A stretch of 64,000 bases of DNA from Terriglobus albidus (GCF_008000815.1 NZ_CP042806.1:2294001-2358000), one strand, 5' to 3'. Numbered from the stretch's first letter, positions 1 through 9,352 are shown. Made by a program: numbers and translations. Notes: generated from the letters alone by a model not told the origin.

Positions 1-1
1 G

Positions 2-841
2 GACCTCGTCTTCTTTGCCGGCACCTCGGCGCAGACCGCCGAGAGCTGGAGCTTCGCCCGCAAGTCCGGTGCCGGCATCGTCGACATGAGCTATGCCCTG
101 GAAGATCAGCCAGAGACGGTCGTACAGGCTCCGTGGGTCGAACAGGTGCTGGCCGCCAAGGGCCCGGGCGCGGCGCTAAGCCTCAGCACGGTGGGAGTCA
201 TCGCGGCTCATCCGGGGGCGCTGATGCTGTCGCTCGTCGCGGCGCGGGCAGGGAAGAACCTTCCGCTGAAGAGCCTGGCCGCCGTGGTCTATGAGCCGGC
301 ATCGCAGATGGGCAAGGAGGCGATGGACGAGCTGCACCAGCAGACGCTGAACCTGCTCTCATTCCAGTCGCTGCCCAAGGAACAGTACGACGCGCAGGTA
401 GCCTTCAACCTGCTGCCGGTCTTCGGCGACGGAGCGGTGCAGCGGCTGTCCATTACCGAAGGCCGCATCCGTAAGCACTTCGCACAGCTGTCCGCAGGAC
501 GCCTGCCGGAGCCGGCACTGCAGATCGTGCATGCCCCGGTCTTCCACGGCTATGTCATCAGTGTGCTGTTCGAGTTTGCGAAGCCGGTGGAGCTGGCTCT
601 ACTGGAACGCGCACTCGAAGGCGAGCACGTCGAGGTGCTGCTGGGCGACGCCGAGCCGCCAAGCAATGTCAGCGCCGCGGGACGGAAAGAGATCCTGGTC
701 CGCCTGCCCGAGGAATCCGGTGCGCCGGTCTCGCGGGTGTGGCTGTGGTTGGCTGCGGACAACCTGAAGCTGGCGGCGCAGAACGCAATTGCCTGTGCAG
801 TTGAGCTGGAAAAGCTGCGTCCGCAAGGCAAGGTGCAGTAG
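2..841 (+). CDS. Aspartate-semialdehyde dehydrogenase-like protein, 5' end outside window
   Basis: The reading frame is open from base 2, so the gene starts upstream of the window; about 280 residues are visible. The visible part begins DLVFFAGTSAQTAES, which resembles the end of the NAD(P)-binding half of the ASADH/ArgC family, and continues into the dimerisation/catalytic half with FNLLPVFGD and APVFHGYVIS. The catalytic Cys and active-site His contexts of true Asd are not clearly seen, and acidobacteria carry Usg-like paralogues, so the reaction is uncertain. It ends 3 bases before the corA start and the two probably share a transcript. Confidence 0.6.
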   Translation, partial: DLVFFAGTSAQTAESWSFARKSGAGIVDMSYALEDQPETVVQAPWVEQVLAAKGPGAALSLSTVGVIAAHPGALMLSLVAARAGKNLPLKSLAAVVYEPASQMGKEAMDELHQQTLNLLSFQSLPKEQYDAQVAFNLLPVFGDGAVQRLSITEGRIRKHFAQLSAGRLPEPALQIVHAPVFHGYVISVLFEFAKPVELALLERALEGEHVEVLLGDAEPPSNVSAAGRKEILVRLPEESGAPVSRVWLWLAADNLKLAAQNAIACAVELEKLRPQGKVQ

Positions 842-844
842 CCG

Positions 845-1831
845 ATGCTGCGGTCGTTTCACGTCGAGGCCGGCAGGCTGCGTATCGATGAGGGCGATTC
901 GCTCTCGCTGTTGCAGCAGGCCGCATGGATCGACCTGCTGGCGCCCACACCGGAAGAAGACCACGCGGTCGAACATGCGATGGCGCTCTCCGTCCCGACC
1001 AGGGAAGAGATGTCCGAGGTGGAGAGCAGCAGCAACCTCTACCGCGAGAGTGGGGCCTCGTACATTACGGTCCGGCTGGTAAGCCGTCCGCGCGATCAGC
1101 AGCCCAAGCTGGCCGCCGTAACCATGATCGTGACGGCGAGGCAGTTTGTCACGCTGCGCTATGCCGATCCTACGGCGTTCAAGCTCTTCTGCGCGCGTGT
1201 GGACAAGTCGCCGAAGGTCATCGAGCATCCCCGCGATGCCGTGCTGACTTTTCTTGAGACCGTGGTGGACCGCGTAGCCGACATCCTCGAGGAGATCGGC
1301 AACGGCCTGGATGTCCTGGCCGGCGAGCTCTTCGCGCAGGATGCTACCTCGACTAAGGTGGCGGTGGAGAAAGACCTGGCCGCCATGCTGCGGCAGATCG
1401 GCCGCAGCGGTGACCTGGCGGGCCGCGCCCGTGAGAGCCTGCTGAGCCTGACACGGGCGGCCGGCTTCCTCTCCGGAGAAGAGAACGGCGACACGCCGCA
1501 TCAGGACCGCAACGAAGTCCTGCGGCTGAAGACACTGCAGCGGGATATCAAGTCTCTGCTGGAGCATGATGCGTACCTGCTGTCGCAGATCCAGTTCCTG
1601 CTGGACTCAAACCTGGGCATGATCAGTATTCAGCAGAACGCGATTATCAAGATCCTGTCGGTAGCGGCCGTCATCTTCCTGCCGCCTACGTTGGTGGGCT
1701 CGCTGTATGGAATGAACTTCGAGCACATGCCGGAGCTGAAGTGGCACCTGGGTTATCCGATGGCGATCGTGATGATGGTTTTATCGGCGGTGTTGCCATA
1801 CTGGTACTTCCGGCGGCGTGGCTGGCTGTAG
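845..1831 (+). CDS. corA: CorA-family magnesium transporter
   Basis: The 328-residue protein has the CorA layout: a long charged cytoplasmic N-terminal domain (about 1-260), a long stalk helix, then two C-terminal membrane helices. The family signature YGMNFEHMP lies in the loop after the first helix. The second helix (about 300-320) is followed by a short basic tail, FRRRGWL. CorA pentamers conduct Mg2+ (also Co2+ and Ni2+) down the membrane potential. The start is 3 bases after the previous stop, which suggests translational coupling. Length and motif match the family well; ion preference cannot be told from sequence. Confidence 0.9.
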   Translation: MLRSFHVEAGRLRIDEGDSLSLLQQAAWIDLLAPTPEEDHAVEHAMALSVPTREEMSEVESSSNLYRESGASYITVRLVSRPRDQQPKLAAVTMIVTARQFVTLRYADPTAFKLFCARVDKSPKVIEHPRDAVLTFLETVVDRVADILEEIGNGLDVLAGELFAQDATSTKVAVEKDLAAMLRQIGRSGDLAGRARESLLSLTRAAGFLSGEENGDTPHQDRNEVLRLKTLQRDIKSLLEHDAYLLSQIQFLLDSNLGMISIQQNAIIKILSVAAVIFLPPTLVGSLYGMNFEHMPELKWHLGYPMAIVMMVLSAVLPYWYFRRRGWL

Positions 1832-1843
1832 AATAAAAAGCGA

Positions 1844-1930
1844 GCCGGGATGGCGGAACTGGCAGACGCAGCGGACTCAAAATCCGCCGAGGGCAACCTC
1901 GTGGGGGTTCGACCCCCCCTCCCGGCACCA
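1844..1930 (+). tRNA. tRNA-Leu (anticodon CAA), intact
   Basis: The acceptor arm GCCGGGA (1844-1850) pairs with TCCCGGC (1920-1926), followed by discriminator A and an encoded CCA (1928-1930). The anticodon stem GCGGA/TCCGC encloses loop CTCAAAA with anticodon CAA at 1878-1880. A long variable arm (GAGGGCAACCTC) makes it a class II tRNA, and the T arm GGGGGTTCGACCCCC is perfect. Its 3' half is the attachment site of the element to the right. Confidence 0.96.
1873..1930 (+). repeat. Attachment site attL of element A (tRNA-Leu 3' half)
   Basis: This tRNA segment from the anticodon stem to CCA recurs at 28994-29052, and in decayed form at 52673-52727 and 63875-63904, always in the same orientation. 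The anticodon arm and the T-arm/acceptor blocks are identical to the 28994 copy, but the variable arm differs (AGGGCAACCTCGT here, GGCCTTGCGCCCGT there). The strand exchange therefore probably lies in the anticodon-arm block, with the element supplying the new 3' half. Confidence 0.85.
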
Positions 1931-1950
1931 AGATTACAAAAGACTTATGT

Positions 1951-1985
1951 CAATTTTGCCTCTCGAATGTCGAGAGGCAAAATTG
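1951..1985. terminator. Perfect 15-bp hairpin after tRNA-Leu
   Basis: CAATTTTGCCTCTCG (1951-1965) and its exact reverse complement (1971-1985) flank loop AATGT. The stem is AT-rich at its base, so it ends in a T-run on either strand and can act as a bidirectional intrinsic terminator 20 bases after the tRNA. A shorter version of the same hairpin sits after the decayed tRNA fragment near 63926. Confidence 0.75.
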
Positions 1986-1987
1986 TT

Positions 1988-2010
1988 TGGTGGCTGTTCT
2001 GGTGGCTGTT
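1988..2010 (+). repeat. Direct repeats TGGTGGCTGTT x2, probable integrase arm sites (left end of element A)
   Basis: TGGTGGCTGTT occurs at 1988-1998 and 2000-2010, offset by 12 bp. The same pair with the same offset occurs inside the right end of the element at 28843-28853 and 28855-28865. Paired sites inside both ends of a tRNA-integrated element fit the arm-type binding sites of a tyrosine recombinase. That role is inferred. Confidence 0.6.
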
Positions 2011-2192
2011 TGCTTCGCGCGATCTCCACCTTGGCCGCAAACTGAGCGATGCATCGACAACGCAGGACAGCACTGCAGCATTTCAGTTGAGTACATCCAC
2101 GCATAGCAGGTAACCCAACTGTTAGAACTACGACATACACTTAGTGAGCATCCAGACAGTAACTGTTATCTGGGCACTGCCTGTGAGGCGTC

Positions 2193-5100
2193 TTGGCTGA
2201 GGAGCATTTGGGCGACAATCCGGGAGGGGCAGGGCGCGACGCCTTGGCTGGATACGACTACCAGATGGACATGTCTGTCTGGCTGTCTTTGCTCCTCATT
2301 GTCGCCAACAAACAAGCCCAAGAGCTCATTCTCGAACCCGCAAGTCAGGAAGACATTGAAGGAACACTGGACGAGTTCGAACCTGGAAGGGTTACGGGAG
2401 AGGTCAGGCTGGGACAGTCGAAACTCGTCGTCCAAGCCAAGCTGCGCAGCGGCAATGCCTGGACCATCAAGACGCTTCAAACATTGCTGGAATATGGCGG
2501 GAAGAAGCGGGTTCCAGCGACTGAACGCCTGAAAGATCCGCAGGTCCACTACTTGCTCGTAACCAGCGCCGGACTAAACGGAGAGGCTGCCAGTCTGCGA
2601 GTGAAAAAACCCGGACGTTGGCCCAAGCCCGCTGACCTACCTTCTTCCTTCACTGAGGCTTTACCTGCCGACGCGATTGGCAGAATTGGAGTCTTCAGCA
2701 ACAAGGAACCAGAGCAGCTCGAAGCTGACATCAGACTGTTGCTGATGGATGCTTTCCGGGTTCCCAACGCTCAGTGGAAGGCCTGCCTGAAGGAGCTGAG
2801 GGAAGAAGCAAGAATTCGCATCCGTGGCGCAGCTCAAGGGCGATGGCGGCGTGAAGATCTGGAAGAAGTTATCAAGAAACATGGTGGCTATCTCGCCAGT
2901 ACGCCCGAGCTTGAGCTCTACGTCAAGCCCAAGAATTGGGATGAGTTGCGTCAAGCGATGCGTGAGCGCCATGGCGCAGTGATCATCGGCCCGTCCGGGA
3001 CTGGAAAGACTTTGGCGACCCGGATGCTGTATCAAGAGCTCCGGGAAGAGATGCCTAACCTCGAACGGAAACCGATACGGCTGGGACCGGGCGAGCTTGA
3101 AGACGACCAGACGCCATCTCCAGTGTTGTACGACATCGAAGACCCCTGGGGCCGCTTTGACTTTGATCCGAAGAGCCGAGCCTGGAATGACCAGTTCGAC
3201 CGATTTCTCTCAGGGTCCACCGCGAATCGTATGATCGTGGCCACAACCCGAAGAGATGTCGCTGAGCAGGCCAAGGGCGTCGACACGGTGACGCCGTGGC
3301 TCGTGCCGCTCGAGCCGGAACACTATGGCGCCAGCGAACGACAAAAGATCTTTGAGTTGCGCGTCCCGGGCCTACCGTGGGATCTGCAAGACCCCATCGG
3401 GCGCTCTCGGAGACTGGTTTTGAAACAACTGGAGACGCCGCTCGAGATCCAGAAATTCTTTGATGCCGTTCCGACAATTGATCGTGAGAAGTTCAGGAGT
3501 GGAAACGGACTGGTCGAAGAGGCGATCCGCCTAGCTCATCGGAACTCTATCGAGCAGACGGTCATTGAGCAGATTCAGGAGCGCCACGACATACGGGCAG
3601 CATCGGTGATTTGGGCGCTTCTGAAAGTGGCCGACAAGTTTTCGATATCGAGGGTTGCAGAGATCGAGGAAGCTCTTGCCGATGAGGACTCTGTTTGGGA
3701 CAGAGGAATCATGCCTCTGGTTCGCTTTTTCGTTGCATCACGAAATCTCAAGCAGACCGATGAGATCGTGACGTATTACCACCCACGTGTGGAGGCGGGG
3801 ATACTGCAAGCCCTCAATAACGACCGCTTGGCTGCAGGGAAGGCTCTCCGCGCTTTGATCAGCTATTGGTTATCGCTCGAAGACGGACGGACGTGGGGAG
3901 CGAAGGCGTCCGCCAAGCTTATTGCGGGAATCCCTAAAGACAGCAAGATCAACCTTAAGCTGCCGACGACAGCTACCCAGGCGATTGACTCCTGGCTCGA
4001 GACCAACCTCTCTGATCCGCCGGACAAGCTCGAACGTGCCCTCGATCTGATCGCAGAGGCGGGTTCGCCGTCCAGCTCTCAAGCCGAGATTGCACGGTAC
4101 CTACTTGCAAGCGCGATGCGCCGAGGAGTCTTCCTCGATTCTTGGGAGAATCCTAAACATACCGATGAGTGGTATTCCAGCCGTCACGCTGATCCCACAA
4201 CGAAGCCCCTGATCGAGCGGTTCATCCGCAAAGTTCTCCCTTGGTCGCACAGCCAGTACACGGAGAGCTTTGCGCGCGACCTCCTCCGACTGGCTCCGGA
4301 TCTGAGCCAAGCCTTCTTGGACGCTGCTCTCGAGATCGTTCACCTCGGCGTGACTCACAATGATGATCCAATTGCCGAAGGCGCTCTTGAGGATCTTGCC
4401 GGTTACGAAAACGTCGTGAATGAGGCGGTTAAGGCCCGCGAACTGACGACGGAAGAGAGCGCGAAAGCAGATGAGCTACATCTCAGGCTAATAAACGGCG
4501 AGTTCAGCGAGGAGTATGCGGAACATCTCGCGACTTCAGATGAGGATGGCTACACCGCTGGGGAGCTTCTGAAAGCGTATGTACGCAGGCTCCACAAGAC
4601 AGGCAACTGGAAGCAGATCGCTTCCCACGCCCATCGCGACAGTATGAGCTGGTTTTGGTTGACCGTTTTCAGGGATGACCTCAATCGCTCAAACGTTCTC
4701 GATGAGGAAGAGTCGGCACTGGCTTCGGAAATCAAAATAGACCAGGACGAGCTAGCCGCACTTTTCGAGCTGGCATTCAACTCGCGGCATGAAGATGACC
4801 TGTGGCATCTCGTTGGACTCGTCTGGGACGGTCGTTTCCTGGCGCCTCTTTTAGAACGGATGAAGCAAGGGAGCGACTCTAAGAAAGTCCGTGTCGCTGC
4901 GCTCCGATGCTTGCTCCTCTTTGCGCCGAACGAGTTCGAAGCAATCTGCGAGGACTTGCAGACAGACGCGAAGAACAACCGTCTAGTTGAGATCGCTCTT
5001 GACCTTGCACATCTTGAAAATCATGTGTCCGCGCTGTCGCGACGACACAAAGAGCCTGAACCTGATGCCGTTGCTGCGATGCGGCAACTACCACCTGCCG

Positions 5101-6224
5101 CGACCGAGTTAGGTCTGGCCTTTGCAGAGTTGTTGCACGACCGCAAGCCGACAATCGGTGAACAGGCGCAGCAATTTCTTTTCTCGATTTATAACGCATC
5201 GGAGGACATTCGACGCCTTCGCCTTGTTTTGAGCAAGGCGTCTGACGCTACTTGGCAGGAAGATGTTGATGCGCTTCTGACATCCGCTACAGAACCCGAT
5301 ATAGCCGCCGAAGCTGTGCAAGCAGCCGCGCTCGAAAAGCAGGCTGCTGTCCTTGAACAAGCACTCACACACAAGTTCGCAACTGTGAGGGCCACCGCCC
5401 TCCGGGCGATTGCAGAGGAATTGGCAGCGCCGCTTCCGGCCCGGTTGCTTAAGATGGCTTCCGATAAAGGGCAGTACGTCCGCCGTACTCTCGGGGAACT
5501 GCTCGTTCAGAAGGTTCATCCCGCACACTGGGCAGCTTTGATGACACTCGTTCGGGACAACTACTCGACCGGCAGTCATTACGCCGATGACCATGCCCAG
5601 TTCCCGATCGCGAGAGCTGCCGTGAAGACGATGAAAGAGTACCCGGTTTTGTCGCGCGAGAGTGCAGACGAGCTTCTGGAGATCGCCATCTCTTCTGGAG
5701 ACCCTACTCTCCGGTGTAATGTCTTCGATACGCTTGCCGTACACGCCGGACCGGACGGGCAAGAGATGCTGGTTCAACTGGCCACGCAGCCAGGACGGCA
5801 CATTATCCGGGGCCAGGCCGCGGCGGGACTTTTATCTGCTTTTGGTTCTGCAGACCCTGAATTAGTCGCAAAGATCACTCCTGACTTGCTAGCCTCCCAG
5901 CCCAGCAACGTAGCGGCGTCGTTGACTCTTTTACTTGGCGCTGGCGGTGAGATCGAAGCTATCGAGAGTGCAGCCACCGCACTTGCGGCCAACACCAAAC
6001 GGCGTGTTCTGGTGTTGTTGCTGATTCACGTGGTCAACGGCCGCATCCCAGAGCTTGCGCCGAAACTGGCAGCGCTTATGCCCACCGATCATCCGGCACT
6101 CGTATGGGCATTGGGTGGCGAAATCGACTGGGAGAACGATAGGCCCTTGTCTGACCTGGGTGAACGTTCTATATGCGGCGAGGTCTTCGTATTTATGAAG
6201 CCAAGTGCGCCAGAGGCTTGCTAG
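2193..6224 (+). CDS. Avs-like STAND NTPase with N-terminal PD-(D/E)xK (Cap4/DUF4297-like) domain and HEAT-repeat C-terminus
   Basis: The 1343-residue protein starts at a TTG preceded by GAGG at 2185-2188. Residues about 18-180 look like a DUF4297/Cap4-type nuclease: a GYDYQMD start, an acidic strand and the QAKLR strand near residue 81. A P-loop GPSGTGKT lies near 266-273 and a Walker B-like VLYDIEDPW near 311-319, which fits a STAND ATPase. The remaining ~800 residues are alpha-helical with HEAT-like repeats (for example ATEPDIAAEAVQAAALEK). In Avs proteins the C-terminal repeats sense a phage protein, the ATPase oligomerises and the nuclease cuts DNA; this is shorter than most Avs proteins and has HEAT rather than TPR repeats. 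Nuclease-STAND assignment is inference from motifs. It converges on the CBASS operon. Confidence 0.7.
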   Translation: MAEEHLGDNPGGAGRDALAGYDYQMDMSVWLSLLLIVANKQAQELILEPASQEDIEGTLDEFEPGRVTGEVRLGQSKLVVQAKLRSGNAWTIKTLQTLLEYGGKKRVPATERLKDPQVHYLLVTSAGLNGEAASLRVKKPGRWPKPADLPSSFTEALPADAIGRIGVFSNKEPEQLEADIRLLLMDAFRVPNAQWKACLKELREEARIRIRGAAQGRWRREDLEEVIKKHGGYLASTPELELYVKPKNWDELRQAMRERHGAVIIGPSGTGKTLATRMLYQELREEMPNLERKPIRLGPGELEDDQTPSPVLYDIEDPWGRFDFDPKSRAWNDQFDRFLSGSTANRMIVATTRRDVAEQAKGVDTVTPWLVPLEPEHYGASERQKIFELRVPGLPWDLQDPIGRSRRLVLKQLETPLEIQKFFDAVPTIDREKFRSGNGLVEEAIRLAHRNSIEQTVIEQIQERHDIRAASVIWALLKVADKFSISRVAEIEEALADEDSVWDRGIMPLVRFFVASRNLKQTDEIVTYYHPRVEAGILQALNNDRLAAGKALRALISYWLSLEDGRTWGAKASAKLIAGIPKDSKINLKLPTTATQAIDSWLETNLSDPPDKLERALDLIAEAGSPSSSQAEIARYLLASAMRRGVFLDSWENPKHTDEWYSSRHADPTTKPLIERFIRKVLPWSHSQYTESFARDLLRLAPDLSQAFLDAALEIVHLGVTHNDDPIAEGALEDLAGYENVVNEAVKARELTTEESAKADELHLRLINGEFSEEYAEHLATSDEDGYTAGELLKAYVRRLHKTGNWKQIASHAHRDSMSWFWLTVFRDDLNRSNVLDEEESALASEIKIDQDELAALFELAFNSRHEDDLWHLVGLVWDGRFLAPLLERMKQGSDSKKVRVAALRCLLLFAPNEFEAICEDLQTDAKNNRLVEIALDLAHLENHVSALSRRHKEPEPDAVAAMRQLPPAATELGLAFAELLHDRKPTIGEQAQQFLFSIYNASEDIRRLRLVLSKASDATWQEDVDALLTSATEPDIAAEAVQAAALEKQAAVLEQALTHKFATVRATALRAIAEELAAPLPARLLKMASDKGQYVRRTLGELLVQKVHPAHWAALMTLVRDNYSTGSHYADDHAQFPIARAAVKTMKEYPVLSRESADELLEIAISSGDPTLRCNVFDTLAVHAGPDGQEMLVQLATQPGRHIIRGQAAAGLLSAFGSADPELVAKITPDLLASQPSNVAASLTLLLGAGGEIEAIESAATALAANTKRRVLVLLLIHVVNGRIPELAPKLAALMPTDHPALVWALGGEIDWENDRPLSDLGERSICGEVFVFMKPSAPEAC

Positions 6225-6251
6225 AAAGTCGATCAAGAACCGGCCGTCTGA

Positions 6252-6896
6252 TCATCGCGGCCCGTAGAGCAAAGAGCAGAACCAGCCGTGCCCGAGGTCA
6301 CTCCGAACCCGATTAATGATTCGATTGTGGCATAGTCCCAGACGCTTGCCGGAACCGCACGGACACGGCAACTTATTCGCCTTGCGCTTCTTCAGAGTGA
6401 GGAGACGTACGAAACCGATTAAAACTTGGTCGTTCTCGACGCCGAGCATCGAGGCGAGATCATCGCGGAGCCCGGGCGCGCCGTGGGACAATTCACCGAA
6501 GGGAAGGTCTCCTCCGCCTTCGACAATCGAATAACCGTAAAGGTACGGAACCAGGCACCGTTCAACAAACGAGAGAAGAGAAGGCGTCTCTGCCAGAATG
6601 AGTCGCAGGCGAGTGGGCGACCCGAGGCACAGGTGTCCAGAATCGAGCTTGTGGAAGTTGCGCGGGATGCGATCCGCCGTCTCTCGTACCAGAGGAACCG
6701 TTCTGGGATAATCGGAAGCAACCGAGATGCTGATCTCGTAGCAATCAGAGATCGGTGCTTGACCGCGAGTCTGAGCTGAAAACTCGAAACGACCTGCGAG
6801 GACGGTCTCATCGTCGGCAGAGGGGTGGAGGCGGAGCTCAGGATACTTCTGAAGTACCTCTTCCACATACGCGCGTAGCAACGCCGACGTGCTCAT
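6252..6896 (-). CDS. CBASS E2-like protein with C-terminal SEC-C zinc motif
   Basis: The 214-residue protein is the last gene of a three-gene CBASS operon. Residues 1-125 have an E2 (UBC-like) look: an aromatic/hydrophobic beta sheet (YEISISVASDYPRTVP, the equivalent of the E2 xYPxxxP segment) and a candidate catalytic Cys90 in SGHLCLG. Residues 178-190 are a SEC-C motif, CPCGSGKRLGLCH, which binds zinc. In short type II CBASS an E2 without E1 or JAB partners conjugates the CD-NTase C-terminus to a target and raises nucleotide synthesis. Its ATG immediately follows the cyclase stop codon, so the two are translationally coupled. The SEC-C tail could guide protein or ribosome binding; that is speculation. 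Confidence 0.75.
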   Translation of the reverse strand: MSTSALLRAYVEEVLQKYPELRLHPSADDETVLAGRFEFSAQTRGQAPISDCYEISISVASDYPRTVPLVRETADRIPRNFHKLDSGHLCLGSPTRLRLILAETPSLLSFVERCLVPYLYGYSIVEGGGDLPFGELSHGAPGLRDDLASMLGVENDQVLIGFVRLLTLKKRKANKLPCPCGSGKRLGLCHNRIINRVRSDLGHGWFCSLLYGPR

Positions 6897-8063
6897 TCAT
6901 TCCGCTCCCCAAGGCCTCGGCGGGTTGCTGATTGCAATTGCCGGCGCGGAGTACGCCGCACTGCGGACCACCGGACTCACCGGTTGAAACTGTCGCAACT
7001 GCTCCTGCGTCAGGTCCAGCTGGAACATCTGACGCACCCGCCCAGCGAGCCTGTCGCCGCGGAGCAAGTCGGGTAGCACAGCCAGATCAGCCTTCACCTG
7101 GGTATGCCACGTCCAAAAATTCTGTTCGAGCCGCGCGTCTTTGGCCCACTTGTCGGCATAGTCCTCCGCAGGATCGGCGGGGTTAGGAACCCGCGGCCGT
7201 CCGGAGCGAATGAACGTCGGCATCCGGTCGACGATACCCGTCACGGCCGTGAAAATGTCAGCTTCGCCGTTGTATGCATGCGTCGCGAGATTGGTCAGAA
7301 TCATCGAGATTGGGGCCAGCTCCGGGTTCTGCCGGAACATGACGTCCCGATGACGCTTGAGCAACTGAATGCTGCGCTGTAGCGGCGTCTTCCATTCATA
7401 GGCAGGAACATCTTCGACCGAACTGTATAGTCGTGATTCCACCAAACGCCGCAGTCGAGGCAGAGCGTAGCTTCGTGTGCGCTCCTCGAACCAGCGAGCA
7501 AACCCACGAGGATTACTGCTCAACCATTTCGAGCTGATCGTTGCGTACTGCGGGTGGCGCTTGTCAGTGATTGCGACTGCGCGCTTGGCAAGCTCGCGAG
7601 ACACCCCGAGTCCGACAATGCTTTCAATGACACTCTGTTCCTCGGCGACGCAGGGCAAGCTATCCAGGTGAAACGTGACTTCGTCGGAGTAGTGCAGCCG
7701 CCAGCACCGGTTCATCTCTTCGATCGGAGACAACATCTGATGGGCTTCCGCATATCCACGAATCTCCGCACCAAAGAGCGTTTTCAACTGTTGCTGAGTC
7801 ATCGCTGTCTTTGGCATGGTAAGCGTTACCACGTTATCGAGGTCGTATTCTCCGTCCGCATTCAAGGGCCGCGTGACCGTGCCATAGCGAAACGAGCCTT
7901 GAGGCGTGATGTGCGGGTTGTAGATTGCGACCTTGGATTCAGGGCGGCACAGCCACTCCCCGAGAGAGCGGTGCCGATTCGCCGCACGCTGGTAGTAAGA
8001 CTCGGGGATATCGAGTGAATCAACAATGCCGTCCAACAGCTTTACTATGAGTTCATGCGCCAT
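6897..8063 (-). CDS. CBASS CD-NTase (cyclic oligonucleotide synthase)
   Basis: The 388-residue protein has the polymerase-beta-like NTase core: GSFRYGT at 56-62, the metal-binding pair in YDLDNVV (Asp74, Asp76) and a third acidic residue in FHLDSLP (Asp134). A helical OAS-like C-terminal domain follows, including the family phrase VPNPADPAEDYADKW. Such enzymes make cyclic di- or trinucleotides on phage infection. All three catalytic acids are present, so it should be active; the product cannot be told from sequence. The C-terminus (PPRPWGAE) would be the target of E2-mediated conjugation. The start directly follows the cap5 stop. Confidence 0.88.
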   Translation of the reverse strand: MAHELIVKLLDGIVDSLDIPESYYQRAANRHRSLGEWLCRPESKVAIYNPHITPQGSFRYGTVTRPLNADGEYDLDNVVTLTMPKTAMTQQQLKTLFGAEIRGYAEAHQMLSPIEEMNRCWRLHYSDEVTFHLDSLPCVAEEQSVIESIVGLGVSRELAKRAVAITDKRHPQYATISSKWLSSNPRGFARWFEERTRSYALPRLRRLVESRLYSSVEDVPAYEWKTPLQRSIQLLKRHRDVMFRQNPELAPISMILTNLATHAYNGEADIFTAVTGIVDRMPTFIRSGRPRVPNPADPAEDYADKWAKDARLEQNFWTWHTQVKADLAVLPDLLRGDRLAGRVRQMFQLDLTQEQLRQFQPVSPVVRSAAYSAPAIAISNPPRPWGAE

Positions 8064-9284
8064 TTAGTTGGCCTCCAAAGATATCGATAAAGCAGGTACA
8101 AAGCCCCCACGTGCATTCACCTGGTCGTAGAGCTGCCAAGGCATGTCGGCCTTCGGCATACGCACTCGGCCGACTTCAAGACACGCGGAGACAGGTGCCG
8201 CGGCAAAGATATGCAGAATGGCGGACTGCCCGTGCGCGGACTTGATCCGGTCGAAGACCCGCCGTAACACTGCCCTCAGAGAGGAGAGCTGATCCCGGCT
8301 CTTCATCAGGTCGTTGTGCGGCGTTTGTACCGTAATCACCCAGATACTGGCGTCCTCCCCGAGCACCGAAGTGATCCGGCCGAGATCAATAGTCGCGCTC
8401 AACGACAAGACCAGCGCAGCTTTTCGGCCCTTGATCTGCGGCTCATGGATAAAGTATTCGGGCGCCGCCCCTCCCGATGGCCAGGCCCAGGTCTGCGGTT
8501 CGCGATGCAATTGGTATACGTCGCAAGGAATGATGTCGCCCAGCAGCGTTCCCAGATGAATGAGCAAAGGCTGCGGTGCCAGCGAAAACACGGAGAGATG
8601 CGCAATGTCGCCGTCTGCAATCTGATCTCGAACACGCCGAGCAAATTGCCGCTCAAGATTCTCTCGTTCAGAGATCCAGAACTGCTCATCACGGTCTGTG
8701 CCGGCGCTGTTGTGGAGACTGAGGCTAATCGCACGATCAGTGGCCGGGTAGCGGTGCGGAAACATCGCCGTCGCGGCACCAGCGTAAGTCAACGGCGCAG
8801 TGTGTTCGCCAATGTTGGCTCCGTACAGGAGAACGTGGCTTTTCCGCGTCGTATCTATGCCCGTCACGAGCTCGATGCGGCTCTCGTGGTCTCGCTTCAT
8901 CTCACGGAGCAGTGGCGCCGGATAGCGTCCGCCATCGACAGCTTTGTCGATCTTCTGATGGCACTCGTGGCAAACCAGCAGGAGATTGTCCACCGAGTTG
9001 ATGTCTTCCGGCAAAACCCCGTCACGCCCTCGTGGTCCGCCTTCGCTAAAGGAATATATATGGGCTTTCTGCCCGATGTTCACGCGCTCAGTCGTGACCG
9101 AAGATTTCCATAGTGGCTTGTTGCACCCGGCAAACTCGCAGCGGCCAGCGGCCCGTCCCCAAAGCTCATTCTGGATGGCGGCGGGAATGTACCGCGTCAC
9201 TTCCCAAGCACCCGGCAAAGCCCCATCCGCGACCGCAGACGTGCTGGCCCGTTCTCGCTTCCGGCTCTCTTGGGAGTTATTCAA
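8064..9284 (-). CDS. cap5: Cap5-type CBASS effector: HNH endonuclease fused to SAVED domain
   Basis: The 406-residue protein starts at a TTG five bases after AGGAG. Residues about 31-125 are an HNH nuclease with structural-zinc cysteines (GRCEFAGC and CHECH near 105-109) and the catalytic-His region QKAHIYSF at 72-79. Residues about 200-400 match SAVED, the CARF-derived sensor of cyclic oligonucleotides (motifs HLSVFSLAPQPLLIHLG and ILHIFAAAPVSACLEVGR). In Cap5 proteins ligand binding causes tetramerisation and indiscriminate dsDNA cleavage, which kills the cell or stops replication. It is first in the operon cap5-CD-NTase-E2 with no gaps between genes. All HNH elements seem intact. Confidence 0.9.
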   Translation of the reverse strand: MNNSQESRKRERASTSAVADGALPGAWEVTRYIPAAIQNELWGRAAGRCEFAGCNKPLWKSSVTTERVNIGQKAHIYSFSEGGPRGRDGVLPEDINSVDNLLLVCHECHQKIDKAVDGGRYPAPLLREMKRDHESRIELVTGIDTTRKSHVLLYGANIGEHTAPLTYAGAATAMFPHRYPATDRAISLSLHNSAGTDRDEQFWISERENLERQFARRVRDQIADGDIAHLSVFSLAPQPLLIHLGTLLGDIIPCDVYQLHREPQTWAWPSGGAAPEYFIHEPQIKGRKAALVLSLSATIDLGRITSVLGEDASIWVITVQTPHNDLMKSRDQLSSLRAVLRRVFDRIKSAHGQSAILHIFAAAPVSACLEVGRVRMPKADMPWQLYDQVNARGGFVPALSISLEAN

Positions 9285-9352
9285 TCAGACTCCTGTCTAT
9301 TGACGATGCAACTACATGACCTCAGAATGGTTCATATGTAAGACAGTAAAGG

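Noticed and set aside
599-1567. Long minus-strand open frame (322 codons) across the ASADH-like and corA genes
   Set aside because: It is fully antisense to two genes with clear family motifs, and its translation has no recognisable domain; a product of high GC third positions.
5109-5801. 230-codon minus-strand frame inside the STAND gene
   Set aside because: Antisense to the HEAT-repeat region, no ribosome site and no family resemblance.
8316-9113. 265-codon plus-strand frame opposite cap5
   Set aside because: Overlaps the HNH-SAVED gene completely; the translated sequence is low-complexity and lacks motifs.
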